Source of the DNA: a virus | Length of the DNA stretch: 64,000 bases | Strand: one strand, 5' to 3' | IMG/VR virus record: IMGVR_UViG_3300046665_000434 | Span: 1-64,000 of that record | In this document: positions 1 through 9,818 of the stretch, piece after piece | Layout: each line of letters opens with the position of its first letter | Numbering within the stretch: the stretch's first letter is position 1 | Notes under the pieces: model-generated | Databases searched by the model: none | What the model was told of the DNA's origin: nothing | Seen by the model: the letters and a program-made list of their open reading frames with translations, nothing else | Position numbers and translations under genes: made by a program

Positions 1-712
1 AGATAGACCGAAGGAACAGATCCAGCATGTCAGTAAACGTAGGCAGCTTAGTCTTGACGACGCCGGCGAGCGTGTCCAGATCTTCATGCAAAGCTTCAGG
101 TTTGCTGAGCTGCATGTTCTTGAACGTGTTCCACTTACCGGAGAGATTGTGAAACTCATTATTGAAAGCACCTTCACGGACTTTCTTGAATTCCTCAGCC
201 TGGGACGAGCCTGCGATGATGCGATCAACTTCTACCACGTACATTTGACATGCACGGAGTTTAGCAGACAGATCATCCACTGCTGCGGTCTTCTGGCCAG
301 ATTTGGTCAGGAAGTCCCACATCGAACGTAACGTATCCGCGATGTAGTCGATCACATCACGCAGGGCTTTGACTACTGCCTCGTAAGCGGTCCTGAAGAC
401 GCCTTCGGTCGACACGTCGTAGTTGATACGACTTGGCTCCTTACTGAAGCTATTGACCGGGTGTTTCTTGAGCAGCTTTTCGAGAGATGGGTACGTACCA
501 GCCAATTTCTTGACTTGCTCCATGTCGTCACGACAGACATGTTTACGTACGGTGATGTTATTCCAGATCCCGTATACCGTCTGCATATCTTCAAACGGTT
601 TGCCGAAGGTCGGGTTATCCGCTTCAGCTGTCAGCTCATCACCCGGCGCTGTATCGAAGTCGATCTCGCTGGATTCGAACGACAGGTTGCTCAAATCGAT
701 GGTAGTAGTCAT
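1..712 (-). CDS. Inner-body-like virion protein, C-terminus cut by window edge
   Basis: The reading frame is open from the ATG at 712 down to base 1, so only the N-terminal 237 residues are visible. An acidic N-terminal stretch is followed by S-T-E at about residues 101-103 and then an amphipathic segment rich in Ala, Val and Leu. This matches the layout of the other paralogs here (11296, 12778, 21196, 22309, 23620, 24864). In phiKZ the prohead protease cleaves such proteins after S/A/G-x-E, removing a propeptide. I infer a processed head or inner-body protein; sequence identity to the paralogs is low. Confidence 0.72.
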   Translation of the reverse strand, partial: MTTTIDLSNLSFESSEIDFDTAPGDELTAEADNPTFGKPFEDMQTVYGIWNNITVRKHVCRDDMEQVKKLAGTYPSLEKLLKKHPVNSFSKEPSRINYDVSTEGVFRTAYEAVVKALRDVIDYIADTLRSMWDFLTKSGQKTAAVDDLSAKLRACQMYVVEVDRIIAGSSQAEEFKKVREGAFNNEFHNLSGKWNTFKNMQLSKPEALHEDLDTLAGVVKTKLPTFTDMLDLFLRSI

Positions 713-744
713 TTCACGTCCTTCAGTTGCGCGGTGTGTTGGTC

Positions 745-1182
745 TTAATCGGTAGCGAGACATTCGCGCAGGAAGTCTACAACCTTGCTCAGATCGCCGT
801 TACCGGTGAGGTTAAGATCGATCGATTCCGGAGCTACCTTATCCAGCGCAGCTTTGAACGGATTCGTCGAGTCAATGAACCAGCCTTGCTGCGGCCGATA
901 CGCCATGTTGTAACGTTCGGCGAACAGTACGTAACCGATCTCAAGAGCCCGGTCGACGTTGAACGTGACGGCTTCATTGATTTGGAAGTACTGGTCACGT
1001 ACGCCAGCGGCGTTTTCGAAGAAGTAGCCGCGGACAGCGTCGTTCTCGACAGGAGTGCCCGGCAGCTGGATTACCGTAGCCGCTGCGATCCCGAACAGTA
1101 CGGTGAGGCGCATGCTACGTTTATCGAAAGAAATACCTTCCGGTACTTCGCCAAGCAGAGCGTTGATTTTGATTGGGTTCAC
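745..1182 (-). CDS. Hypothetical phage protein, 145 aa, possibly virion-associated
   Basis: GTG start at 1182, preceded on the minus strand by a GAGAGGA-type ribosome site that overlaps the end of the metallopeptidase-like gene; only 4 bases separate the two genes, so they are probably co-transcribed. A moderately hydrophobic stretch at residues 29-42 (LFGIAAATVIQLPG) is short for a membrane helix. No family is recognised. Its position between a metallopeptidase-like gene and an inner-body-like gene suggests a late, virion-related role, which is inference only. Confidence 0.65.
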   Translation of the reverse strand: MNPIKINALLGEVPEGISFDKRSMRLTVLFGIAAATVIQLPGTPVENDAVRGYFFENAAGVRDQYFQINEAVTFNVDRALEIGYVLFAERYNMAYRPQQGWFIDSTNPFKAALDKVAPESIDLNLTGNGDLSKVVDFLRECLATD

Positions 1183-1186
1183 GGAG

Positions 1187-2518
1187 TTATCCTCTCAGAG
1201 ATGCTGCAAGTTCGTACAAACGATTGTTCGCGAGCTCTTCTTTCTCGATCTCGCGATGGTTTTCATTCCTGACGCCGCTGAAGACATCAATCGCATAACG
1301 AGTGATAGTGCCCCAGATATCAGAGAGGTTGTGGACTTTGTCGAGCTCTTTATCGATCGTATCGATATCAGTCAGAGCCCGCTTTACTTCAGCATCGCTG
1401 AGTGACTTGTCGCGGAGCAAACCTACCAGCTCTCGGCGCTGCTGAGCGACCCGTTGAAGGGTAGTGTTGTAACCCTTCTCGCTGATACCGAAGATCAACG
1501 TATTGAGACCTAATGAAACACCAAATGACCACATCAGGTTTTTCACAGCCTCGAACACGACGATGCTAACGCCCTTACCGATGGAGCTGAACGGAAACGC
1601 CACCACGTTCAGGAAGTTGGTAGTGACGCCGATCCATACTGGATCATAACCCGCTTCAGCGAACAAGCCTTTACCGCGCTCAAGTTTACCGAGTGCTGTA
1701 GCGAGAGCTGACCCCATCATCCAACGAGAGACGTATTGGTCAGAGATCACTTCAGCCAAACGGATGTCGTACCAGCGACTACCCGCACGGTTCTGCATAC
1801 GCGTCCCCTGAGCCTTCACCAGCAACGCAAAGACTTCTGCGGTGTTGATGTCTTTAGGAACGTTGGGGTTAGCGCCAGTGATCTTCATCGCGGCCTGGAC
1901 AAACTCGAACCGCTTGTCGACGGTCTCTTGAGTATCCATTCGGCCAACGATCTCAGCCAGTACTACTGACGTCGATACAGTCTCGCCCATGAACTCACAC
2001 ATGGTCCAGAAGTGGCCAAGTTCGTGCAGATACAACGCACAGATCTCAGCACCGCTGAATGCGCCGTGCATGAACCGGTCACAGAACGTGATCTCAACAC
2101 CGATGGTGCTGAACCAGCCGCTCATCTTCCCGGTCTTACGATCAAGCTTACCATCGATCAAATCGATGAGCGTGACGTTGGCGAAGTCCATGGCCTCAAG
2201 GCGTTTAATAGCGCCACGGTTGAGAGGACTGAACGCATTAAAATCAGGCATCTTGATGCTGGCGCGATACGGTGCAGTCTTGCCCGGAGGAGCCTGAGTG
2301 ACGATGAAGGTAGACATCACGCCGGTGACATCGTACGTCAGGTCGGCGATCTTCTGAAGAGTCGGCACCATTTCGTGAACCTGCTCAGTAGCAATGAGTT
2401 CTTCGAAATAACCGGTCAACAGAGTGGGGAATTTAAGATCACGTTGGAAGGCAATCGCCTCCATGGATTCCTGTAAGGACATCATACGTTGCTGCTCCGA
2501 GTGTGGTAGCGGTCTCAT
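1187..2518 (-). CDS. Zinc-metallopeptidase-like protein with HELGH motif
   Basis: 443 aa. The motif HELGHFW (about residues 165-171) fits HExxH, where two His bind zinc and Glu is the catalytic base. A hydrophobic Gly/Val/Phe-rich region around residues 300-350 could associate with membrane. The start at 2518 is chosen because GGGGG lies 8 bases upstream; a Met at residue 12 or 13 is an alternative. It heads a three-gene minus-strand run that ends in an inner-body-like gene. I infer a virion-associated peptidase or a peptidase of host-envelope proteins. The third zinc ligand was not identified, so activity is not proven. Confidence 0.68.
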   Translation of the reverse strand: MRPLPHSEQQRMMSLQESMEAIAFQRDLKFPTLLTGYFEELIATEQVHEMVPTLQKIADLTYDVTGVMSTFIVTQAPPGKTAPYRASIKMPDFNAFSPLNRGAIKRLEAMDFANVTLIDLIDGKLDRKTGKMSGWFSTIGVEITFCDRFMHGAFSGAEICALYLHELGHFWTMCEFMGETVSTSVVLAEIVGRMDTQETVDKRFEFVQAAMKITGANPNVPKDINTAEVFALLVKAQGTRMQNRAGSRWYDIRLAEVISDQYVSRWMMGSALATALGKLERGKGLFAEAGYDPVWIGVTTNFLNVVAFPFSSIGKGVSIVVFEAVKNLMWSFGVSLGLNTLIFGISEKGYNTTLQRVAQQRRELVGLLRDKSLSDAEVKRALTDIDTIDKELDKVHNLSDIWGTITRYAIDVFSGVRNENHREIEKEELANNRLYELAASLRG

Positions 2519-2600
2519 AGCAATTCCCCCGGTATTCGGGAGTGTAGTTTTTCAGTTCACAACACTATGCTCTAGAGGATTTGATTACACGAGGTACATG

Positions 2601-4433
2601 ATGTCAACCCAGTTAAGTCCAGCCGAAATTGATACCATCCTAAGGAAAGTTCCAAAGGATAAAATCCTCGCTAAGGAATGTAAACACGCCACGTATTCGA
2701 TGCACCGTGATGGCGAAAACCACGACATGCTCACCATCAAGGAATGGGTGACTGTAGAGATTGATGGGAAGGTCGAACGGTTCCCAACCGTACGTACCAA
2801 GCAAGATTACGAACGTCCCTATTGGTTGACGAAAGAACACTTGCGTACCCATCCTGACAAGATCGAATTCGAGGACATTGAAAACCTTGAGATGATCAAG
2901 GTGACGCAGATCATGCTGAAGCGCGATCTGGTTACCCGTCTCAAGAAAGGGCGTGCTAACGACCCTATCAAGATGATCGCTCAGAGCCCGTATGTGTACG
3001 GACTCGATACCAGTTCTGAAGTCTTCATGAAGCAGGCTTATCAGAACCGCTGGCCTGGACAGTTCGAGCCAAACAAAGTCAGCGTGGTCGACGCCGAGAC
3101 TGATGTAACCTGCATGCTGGACAAATCAGCCCAGTTGCCGATTCTGTGGTCCCTGGTGTCCGATACAGAGATCGTTCTCTATGTCAACAACGATTGGGCA
3201 GGGGATGTCTATAACTACGCTGAGAAAGTCACTGAAGAGTATTACGACGCTCTGCCTCAGTGGATGCTCGGTATCAAGAAGACGCTGTCTAACAAGAAGG
3301 GTGAATATCCTGCTTGGGTAGATGAGCTGGAGAAGCTGCCACTTCGAGTGGAGATGCACTCTAACCACTTCGATAATACCAAGGCGATGGTAGATCGGCT
3401 GCATTATACACAGCCAGATATCGTCACCGGTTGGAACGCCTTCTTCGACTTCAAAGTCATGGCGCTTTCTGCTGAGTACGCTGGATACGATCCTGCTGAT
3501 GTTCTTTCTGATTCTCGTGTTCCTTACGAGTACCGCGGCGCCCTGCTGCGCGAAGGTCAGAAGGTGAAGAAGATGTCGTCTGGTCGTGAAATGCGGCTGG
3601 AACCGCAGGAGCGTTGGAACGTCTTCATGAACACCGCTTCCTGGAAGGGCCAGGACGCCATGCAAGCCTATTGGCAGCTTCGTAAAGCCAAAGGTAAGGA
3701 ATCGGGAGGGTACGGCCTAGCAGCGGTCCTAGAACGCCACATGGGAGCTAGTAAGCTCAAGTACAAGACCGAAGATACAACCATCCCTGAAGGTACGCTC
3801 CACTGGCACATGGAGATGCAGCGTAAGTATAAGGTACGGTACGGTAACTACAACATCTTCGACTCCTTGAGTGTTAAAGTTCAGGACATGAAGAACCAAG
3901 ATCTTAGCAGCCAGATCAGTGCACTGGCGGGATCTCTGGATTATTCAAGTTTCAACTCGCAGCCAAAGATCAACGTGACCGACATGTTGTTCAGTGTTGC
4001 GAAGAAGCGCAAGAAGATTATCTGCTCGACTTCAAACTCGATGCGAGATGATCACGATAATCTCCTCTCCTCAAAGGAAGGATGGATTGTCACGTTCCCA
4101 TCGCACAACGTTGTTGATTCTGGACTGTTCCTGTTTCACGATATGCCGACCATTCGTTCTGTCATCCACATGTACGGCGCGGATGCTGACGTGGAGACGA
4201 CGTATCCTCGAGCAGAGATCATCCAGAACCTCTCGAAAGAAACAACGATGTTCGAACCATGTCAGGTGTACGGTATCGATCGCGAGACATTGCGGTTGGC
4301 ATCTATCAACTTGACTGGCGGTCGAGTCAACTCGATCGAGATCATGGAATCGGTTTGCGGCTGGCCTACCCTTGACGACATGCTTGCTTTCGCCAATGAA
4401 GAAATGACCACTGTACTTGAACACGCAGCATAA
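2601..4433 (+). CDS. Family B DNA polymerase: exonuclease domain plus palm motif A only
   Basis: 610 aa. Proofreading exonuclease motifs are visible: Exo I DAE (D164, E166), Exo II NAFFD (N279, D283) and Exo III YNIFD (Y417, D421). Near the C-terminus DVETTYP (D530) followed by NLSKET closely matches palm motif A of T4-like polymerases, which have DLTSLYP then NISPET. The protein stops 74 residues after motif A, and I find no KxxxNSxYG (motif B) or YxDTD (motif C). It is therefore a 3'-5' exonuclease with part of a palm, and the rest may be encoded elsewhere. Start: ATG 2601 lies 6 bases after GAGG; ATG 2598 is also possible. Confidence 0.8.
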   Translation: MSTQLSPAEIDTILRKVPKDKILAKECKHATYSMHRDGENHDMLTIKEWVTVEIDGKVERFPTVRTKQDYERPYWLTKEHLRTHPDKIEFEDIENLEMIKVTQIMLKRDLVTRLKKGRANDPIKMIAQSPYVYGLDTSSEVFMKQAYQNRWPGQFEPNKVSVVDAETDVTCMLDKSAQLPILWSLVSDTEIVLYVNNDWAGDVYNYAEKVTEEYYDALPQWMLGIKKTLSNKKGEYPAWVDELEKLPLRVEMHSNHFDNTKAMVDRLHYTQPDIVTGWNAFFDFKVMALSAEYAGYDPADVLSDSRVPYEYRGALLREGQKVKKMSSGREMRLEPQERWNVFMNTASWKGQDAMQAYWQLRKAKGKESGGYGLAAVLERHMGASKLKYKTEDTTIPEGTLHWHMEMQRKYKVRYGNYNIFDSLSVKVQDMKNQDLSSQISALAGSLDYSSFNSQPKINVTDMLFSVAKKRKKIICSTSNSMRDDHDNLLSSKEGWIVTFPSHNVVDSGLFLFHDMPTIRSVIHMYGADADVETTYPRAEIIQNLSKETTMFEPCQVYGIDRETLRLASINLTGGRVNSIEIMESVCGWPTLDDMLAFANEEMTTVLEHAA

Positions 4434-4436
4434 GAA

Positions 4437-4469
4437 TATATCCACTCACCCGCAAGGGTGAGTGGATAT
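4437..4469. terminator. Bidirectional hairpin between convergent genes
   Basis: A near-perfect inverted repeat (atatccactcaccc / gggtgagtggatat, loop of 4) sits between the stops of the polymerase (plus) and the large virion protein (minus). It lacks a long T-run but is well placed to end both transcripts. Confidence 0.7.
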
Positions 4470-4477
4470 CTAACGCA

Positions 4478-7435
4478 TCAATCTTGGTCAGAGTGGCGCT
4501 TGAAGTTCACCTCGATACCATCTACCACTGCGTAGGTGCCGTCGGGTTGTGCCTGCATTGCTTTTGCAAGACACAGTCTCGAAGACTCATCCAGAAGTGT
4601 GATGACATCAAAGTCGTTATCACGTCCACCAAGGCCAGTCAGCTTGATACCAACCGCGTCGATACCGACGTTGTTACGTACCAGATCTACCAGACCATCC
4701 CGAGCCACGACAGTGCTGTCAAGGCCGACCAGGATCTGTTCTTTACCAGTCGCCTCAAGAGACGCACGCAGATCAGCATCCTTGTAGACCTCGGCAGTGA
4801 CGAAGAACGTCAACACGAGATCCTGAGCGGTCAGCAATACCTTCTTCTCGCTATCGTCGACCAGACACTCGACGTACTTCAGCGTGTTGCGAGGCTGGAA
4901 TAGGATGTCCGTCTCTTCAAGGCACAGCGATGCAACGCCGGCCAGGGTTTCATTGATCCACGTTGCCAAGACTTTAGGCACCGCATCAGCGTAGGTTTTA
5001 TCAGGCGCGTATGTCGCGTACCGATAGACTGCGTCAAACAGACACATGTCCCACCAGCGCATGACGCTACGGCCAGTCTCAACCGTCGCTTCACCAGTCT
5101 CCGGATTAATGATGACCTGTCCTTTGTGATAAAGGATAGTCTTGTTACCGTCCCCATCCAAGATGAACGATCCTTTCGGATATTTGATCTTGAGCGATTT
5201 GTTGCCGTTCCCGTCGTCGACGATGATCGGCTTGCCCTCAGCATCCTTGTCGTAGATGTTACGATCGTACGTAGCGTATACGTCAGCAGGATAGGTGATG
5301 TACTTCGCCTCACCCACCATTCCCCGTGCACGAGTCCATAGACCGTAATTGATATCATCATCGATACCAAGCGAGTCGCCCAGTTTGACAGTGATCAGCT
5401 CATGGTAGAGACCGATCGATCCAGCAGGCAGCAGGAAGTCGCCAATGACGTCATCCACCTCAGTACGCTCAGCACCATCGACAGTATAGTTACTCACCGA
5501 CCAGATCAGCGAGAAGTCATTCTGAAGAGGTGTTGGGTAATCGCGTTCGATAGGCTCGAACATGTTGAAGTTGGTAGTCGTCAGTTGATGGTCTTTCGAC
5601 AGGTCCCAGTTTGTGTTGATTTGGAACTGGAAGATCCGCTCGCCAGACTTTGCAACCTGTACACCGTTGACGTAGGCGTAGTTACTTTCACCAACAGGTT
5701 TGAACGCCAGCTGGACATGCACCTGATCGTCGTTCAGCGCTTGCCACGCTTGGTTAGAGCTTGACTTGATCTGGATGACATACCCGTTCTCATTTTTGAT
5801 GATGGATCGAGTAGACGACGTACTGGCGGTCAACCCCAACGTATCGTTACTGGCAACGAAGGAGGTGACATCGAACGTCGGAGACGTCAGGTAGTACGGA
5901 CGGGCCTGGAACTCGTTGTTGCTGATGTCCAGGACGTAGTGCAGCGGGGTGTACAGATAACCATTACCGCTGATGGTGTTGACAAAGCCGTCCCCAGTCA
6001 TCAACTCCAGCGCTTTGCGATCATCGTCAGACACGATCTGCAAGACACCATCGACGTTGCGGAACAACGTCTTAGGCAGCACGGTGTAATGATCGCCATT
6101 GACAATCACTGTTTCAAGACCAACCAGATCCCTGATCGCATACTTGGCAGTCAGCACAGCAGCATCAATACCGGCAGTAGAACGACCACTTGCATTGTTT
6201 GGCATTGCACGACTGGCGAGATAGGTACGTTCCGTCACCATGTCCACAACCATCTTCGAATCAAACCCAAGATCTGCAAGCGTAGTGTTCATCTGCGCCG
6301 GAGAAATAGGAATGACCGAATCGCCGACCGAGTTTGTCAGCATCCGCTGACGACGCACGTCAAAGCTTGGGCGAGTAACACCGCCGGTGATTTCGTCACC
6401 ACCGATACTGATAGTCGACATCGAAGACAGTGGGGCTGAGTAGATCAGGTTATCTGACTCATCAAGGTCGATGTACTCACCCACGAAGTTATCCGCCGGC
6501 AGAGTGCTGATATCCATTTCAATTGGACCATCGCAGGTGTAGACATCAACCCGCAAATCACCGCGCACCAGACTGGTCGCAAAGTACACGTACGGCAACT
6601 CGATAGTCAACGTATCGTCGATTACCTTGAGCAGCAGCGTTGGGTCCTGTGCATCAAACACCTGGAGAGAGTGAGTGGTCTTGATCTCAGTCCATTGACC
6701 GCCCGGAGGACGACGGAAGGCACGAGTGTAGTAATAGTCGCTGTCGAGCGCCAACACTTTCTTCAGTGTCTTGGCACCAGTTAGCGAATACTTGTACGAG
6801 GTGTTCTTCATCTGCTTGAGGAACGTTCGCACACGGATCATGCGAATCGCACCGGCGTTGTTATCTGTCACGACCCTCGTGGTGTACGTGCCCCAGTCAA
6901 CTTTGTTACCGGCCAGGACTTGCAGAGGCGATGTTTGAGTGCCGTCATAGACAACATCCACACTGCCGTGCTTCTTGACGATATAGTTGATCGGATACTG
7001 GAAGGTAAAGATCTTACCCTGTACGGTGATCCGTGTGTGACGCGGGATGGTGAGCTTCTTGGTCCCCGTAGTGCCGACTTTGACTGCGAAGGTAAGAATC
7101 TCTTCCTCACTCATCCAGATGTCAAACCAGCAGCCTGCGGGAGAGCCGAACATCCCTTCGTATTCTTTATCAGAGAGGTTGGCGTTGAGGTCTTCTTCAG
7201 ACGCGGCCATTACCGGATATTGCTGATTGTTCAGCAAACGGTTCTCATCGATTGCACCAGCTGTCAGAATGACCTGAGCTTCTAGCAACTGAACGAAGGG
7301 GTTCGACGCATCTACCAGCAAGTTCTCGCCATTGAAAGCTGATTCGAGCTGAGTGGCCATGATCGAGATAGTACGAGTTGGCTCGTATTGTACTGCGACC
7401 ATCTGAGCCTTGATGTCATCAGATGTTAATGCCAT
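4478..7435 (-). CDS. Large virion protein, baseplate-wedge-like
   Basis: 985 aa, one of the longest proteins here. Residues 40-95 hold a pattern (asparagine-rich start, NPFVQLLEAQ, then AIDEN and LSDKEYEGMFGSP) that resembles the N-terminal part of gp6/J-type baseplate wedge proteins of contractile-tailed phages. The rest looks beta-rich with many Asp/Gly turns, as expected for tail structural proteins. ATG start at 7435 with GGAG upstream; the adjacent upstream gene at 7447 is in the same operon. The baseplate role is inferred from this weak similarity and from the late-gene neighbourhood. Confidence 0.72.
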   Translation of the reverse strand: MALTSDDIKAQMVAVQYEPTRTISIMATQLESAFNGENLLVDASNPFVQLLEAQVILTAGAIDENRLLNNQQYPVMAASEEDLNANLSDKEYEGMFGSPAGCWFDIWMSEEEILTFAVKVGTTGTKKLTIPRHTRITVQGKIFTFQYPINYIVKKHGSVDVVYDGTQTSPLQVLAGNKVDWGTYTTRVVTDNNAGAIRMIRVRTFLKQMKNTSYKYSLTGAKTLKKVLALDSDYYYTRAFRRPPGGQWTEIKTTHSLQVFDAQDPTLLLKVIDDTLTIELPYVYFATSLVRGDLRVDVYTCDGPIEMDISTLPADNFVGEYIDLDESDNLIYSAPLSSMSTISIGGDEITGGVTRPSFDVRRQRMLTNSVGDSVIPISPAQMNTTLADLGFDSKMVVDMVTERTYLASRAMPNNASGRSTAGIDAAVLTAKYAIRDLVGLETVIVNGDHYTVLPKTLFRNVDGVLQIVSDDDRKALELMTGDGFVNTISGNGYLYTPLHYVLDISNNEFQARPYYLTSPTFDVTSFVASNDTLGLTASTSSTRSIIKNENGYVIQIKSSSNQAWQALNDDQVHVQLAFKPVGESNYAYVNGVQVAKSGERIFQFQINTNWDLSKDHQLTTTNFNMFEPIERDYPTPLQNDFSLIWSVSNYTVDGAERTEVDDVIGDFLLPAGSIGLYHELITVKLGDSLGIDDDINYGLWTRARGMVGEAKYITYPADVYATYDRNIYDKDAEGKPIIVDDGNGNKSLKIKYPKGSFILDGDGNKTILYHKGQVIINPETGEATVETGRSVMRWWDMCLFDAVYRYATYAPDKTYADAVPKVLATWINETLAGVASLCLEETDILFQPRNTLKYVECLVDDSEKKVLLTAQDLVLTFFVTAEVYKDADLRASLEATGKEQILVGLDSTVVARDGLVDLVRNNVGIDAVGIKLTGLGGRDNDFDVITLLDESSRLCLAKAMQAQPDGTYAVVDGIEVNFKRHSDQD

Positions 7436-7446
7436 ACATCACTCCG

Positions 7447-8520
7447 TTATAGACCTTTGGTCAGTTGGGTATAGGTGGCATCATCCAACCACCATTCGAG
7501 CTCCATGGTAGCAGGCTCGATGCGAGGATAGCCGTTGTAGTTGGTCGCGACCAGATACTGGTTTGGGATCTTCTTGTATTTCTGCGACCGTACAGCATCG
7601 GCCATGCCGGAGTTGTAACGTTGAATGCGTTCGTTGAACTCGATAATCTGGATAGGGTCGTTATAAACGGCACCGACCGAGGCGAACTGAACCGAGATTT
7701 GTTTGTTCTCGTATTCCAGAGCTTCCTCACGGTTAAAGCCAAAGCCTGCACCAATAGAAAGGTTAGTAGGAAAGCTTGCTCCGGTGTGGAACCATTGCTC
7801 TACCTTACGTCCAGTCACATCGAGTTTGTACCGTTCAATACGAGTGAAGTAATCCATCTCGTTTTGAATACGTTGCTGAGGGTGAGGAACGAGAGGACCC
7901 ACTCGCAAACCACTGATGTAGATGATCCAGGCGTGCAACATCGCAAGTACCGGATTACCTTTTGGGTTGTTGAACGTGCAGGTGATGTCGTACTTGCCGT
8001 TGTACTCAGCAATACTGTCGTTCATCATCCACGATTCTTTACGCGCTCCTTCTGGAGAGACGTACGTGTTCAACCCGATATCAGGTGGAGCACTCATCGT
8101 GGAAATGGTGTTTGTCAGCAACGTGATGTACGGGTTATAACGATCCACCAATGGCGACGGTTTCGCACCAGATCCGTAGGTAATTGGATCGAGCATCATC
8201 CTTACAGCGTATTGATATGTTGACGGGTCCTGTGTCATCAATGCCGCAAGAGTCCGCACGTTACTGATGTTGTCGTAAGAAAGATTCAAGTGAGGGCGGG
8301 TAAATAATACAAGCCCTTGTGACTCTCGATGAATAGGCAGAGGCGCCAATCCCGGCAATCTGTTGATTCCGTAGAAGATGTCACTGTAGCGACTGTACTC
8401 AGCACCAGCACCCATTGTCCTCGAGATGTTGTCCATGAGGGCATACTGGTCGTCAAGACCACCAGTGTCGGCGACATGTTTCATGATGTCGGCATAAAGA
8501 AAATCGGTTGAAGCTCCCAT
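7447..8520 (-). CDS. Virion structural protein, 357 aa
   Basis: Soluble, aromatic-rich protein without membrane segments, read from ATG 8520 with CGGAG upstream on the minus strand. It precedes the large baseplate-like gene by 11 bases and is divergent from the structural gene at 8601. Composition (many Tyr, Asn, Pro) and length are typical of phage tail or baseplate components. The specific role is not recognised. Confidence 0.68.
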   Translation of the reverse strand: MGASTDFLYADIMKHVADTGGLDDQYALMDNISRTMGAGAEYSRYSDIFYGINRLPGLAPLPIHRESQGLVLFTRPHLNLSYDNISNVRTLAALMTQDPSTYQYAVRMMLDPITYGSGAKPSPLVDRYNPYITLLTNTISTMSAPPDIGLNTYVSPEGARKESWMMNDSIAEYNGKYDITCTFNNPKGNPVLAMLHAWIIYISGLRVGPLVPHPQQRIQNEMDYFTRIERYKLDVTGRKVEQWFHTGASFPTNLSIGAGFGFNREEALEYENKQISVQFASVGAVYNDPIQIIEFNERIQRYNSGMADAVRSQKYKKIPNQYLVATNYNGYPRIEPATMELEWWLDDATYTQLTKGL

Positions 8521-8600
8521 GGCTACTCCGTAATCAAACAGTTATTAAGCCTGCGCAGATACAGCAGGCAGTATCCCTCTCGCATTACCAGGAGATCGTA

Positions 8601-9794
8601 ATGAGTATTGGTGCTATCTTCAAGGCCGCAGGCATCATCGCAGGAGGGGCTATCCTTACCAAGGTTGTCGATAAGGTCGCCGACGGTTTGGCTAACTCCT
8701 CGCTGAACAAAGTGGCGAACGCTCTCAACACGGCTTGGCAAGCAGGCGCTGGTCAGAACTACGTATCGAAAACCAAATCGGTACGTGTCGAACCCTATTG
8801 CCTGATCGACAGCCGTGCAGTTCGTCTGCCGTTCATCAAAGACGTCATGAACGTCGCCCAGCGACAATTCACCAGCCTTTATCTGCTCTCCGTGGCGAGC
8901 GACAACACCATCAGTGGTGTGAAGGTTTCGAAGTACCTCGACAAATTCGCTCCTGACCGGGATTTGAACGCGGCCACAGCTAACTTCCTTTCCACCGAAT
9001 CATATCAATTAGGCTTGCCTTTTGTCGGCGAAGCTGCTGGTCTGAAACGCTGGGGTACTTACAGTACCGAAGACAATAGCCCGCTCTCTTCTGACAGCAA
9101 GTCGGACAGTGGCAACGCCTTCGGTGGCGGTACATCGAAGTTGGTCCAAGACATCGGTAACCTGGCTATCGGTCAGATCGTCGACGTTACCATGACCGAC
9201 GGCCAGAACAAGGCAACCATCCCTGTCCTGATCAAGCTGCGCCCTCTGGGCATGGAACCGGTTACTCTGGTCGAGATGCTGTCCCTGTACGGCCCAGACA
9301 GTCGTAGCGACGTGCGGTGGCGCAAGTATCGCCTAGGCGAGATCGAGCTCCTGCGTGATCTGGTAGCAGGTCAGGATCGCATCGATGCGTATCGTCGTGC
9401 AGCCATGGCCGACAAGTCGGGTTACTTCCGCAAAGCTCACCAACGCGCTGACAAGAGCCTGTTGGCTACTCTGCTGACCGGCACTCCATCGATCGGTGAC
9501 GTATCGTCGATCTGCATCATCGGCAAGGAAACCCAGCGTGAGCTGGAAGAGAAGATGGGTGGCCGTTTCACCGACTTCAACCTGCGCCAGCGAATGTTCG
9601 AAGGCGGCATTCTGTTGCTGCTCTATGTCGTGGACTCGGATATGGAAACCGTTACCGTGTATACCCGCGATATCGAGGACTACGGTATCTACACCCTGCG
9701 TGACATCAAATCGGCAGGTCCACAAACCGGTAACGGCGATCTGACCGACGTCATGAAGAGCTACCTGGAAGGCCGTATTCCAGGTCGTCTGTAA
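8601..9794 (+). CDS. Virion structural protein, 397 aa
   Basis: ATG 8601 follows AGGAG by 6 bases; upstream starts overlapping the divergent gene are unlikely. The N-terminus is a hydrophobic, Gly/Ala-rich stretch (residues 5-20) followed by a helical Asn/Ala segment. The remainder is soluble with a Ser/Asp-rich linker near residues 155-175. Codon use is strongly biased to C-ending codons, like the other late structural genes. It heads a run with the genes at 9819 and 10724. I infer a tail or head structural protein; the family is not recognised. Confidence 0.68.
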   Translation: MSIGAIFKAAGIIAGGAILTKVVDKVADGLANSSLNKVANALNTAWQAGAGQNYVSKTKSVRVEPYCLIDSRAVRLPFIKDVMNVAQRQFTSLYLLSVASDNTISGVKVSKYLDKFAPDRDLNAATANFLSTESYQLGLPFVGEAAGLKRWGTYSTEDNSPLSSDSKSDSGNAFGGGTSKLVQDIGNLAIGQIVDVTMTDGQNKATIPVLIKLRPLGMEPVTLVEMLSLYGPDSRSDVRWRKYRLGEIELLRDLVAGQDRIDAYRRAAMADKSGYFRKAHQRADKSLLATLLTGTPSIGDVSSICIIGKETQRELEEKMGGRFTDFNLRQRMFEGGILLLLYVVDSDMETVTVYTRDIEDYGIYTLRDIKSAGPQTGNGDLTDVMKSYLEGRIPGRL

Positions 9795-9818
9795 CCCTGC
9801 CTAGAGAGTCCTCACGAC

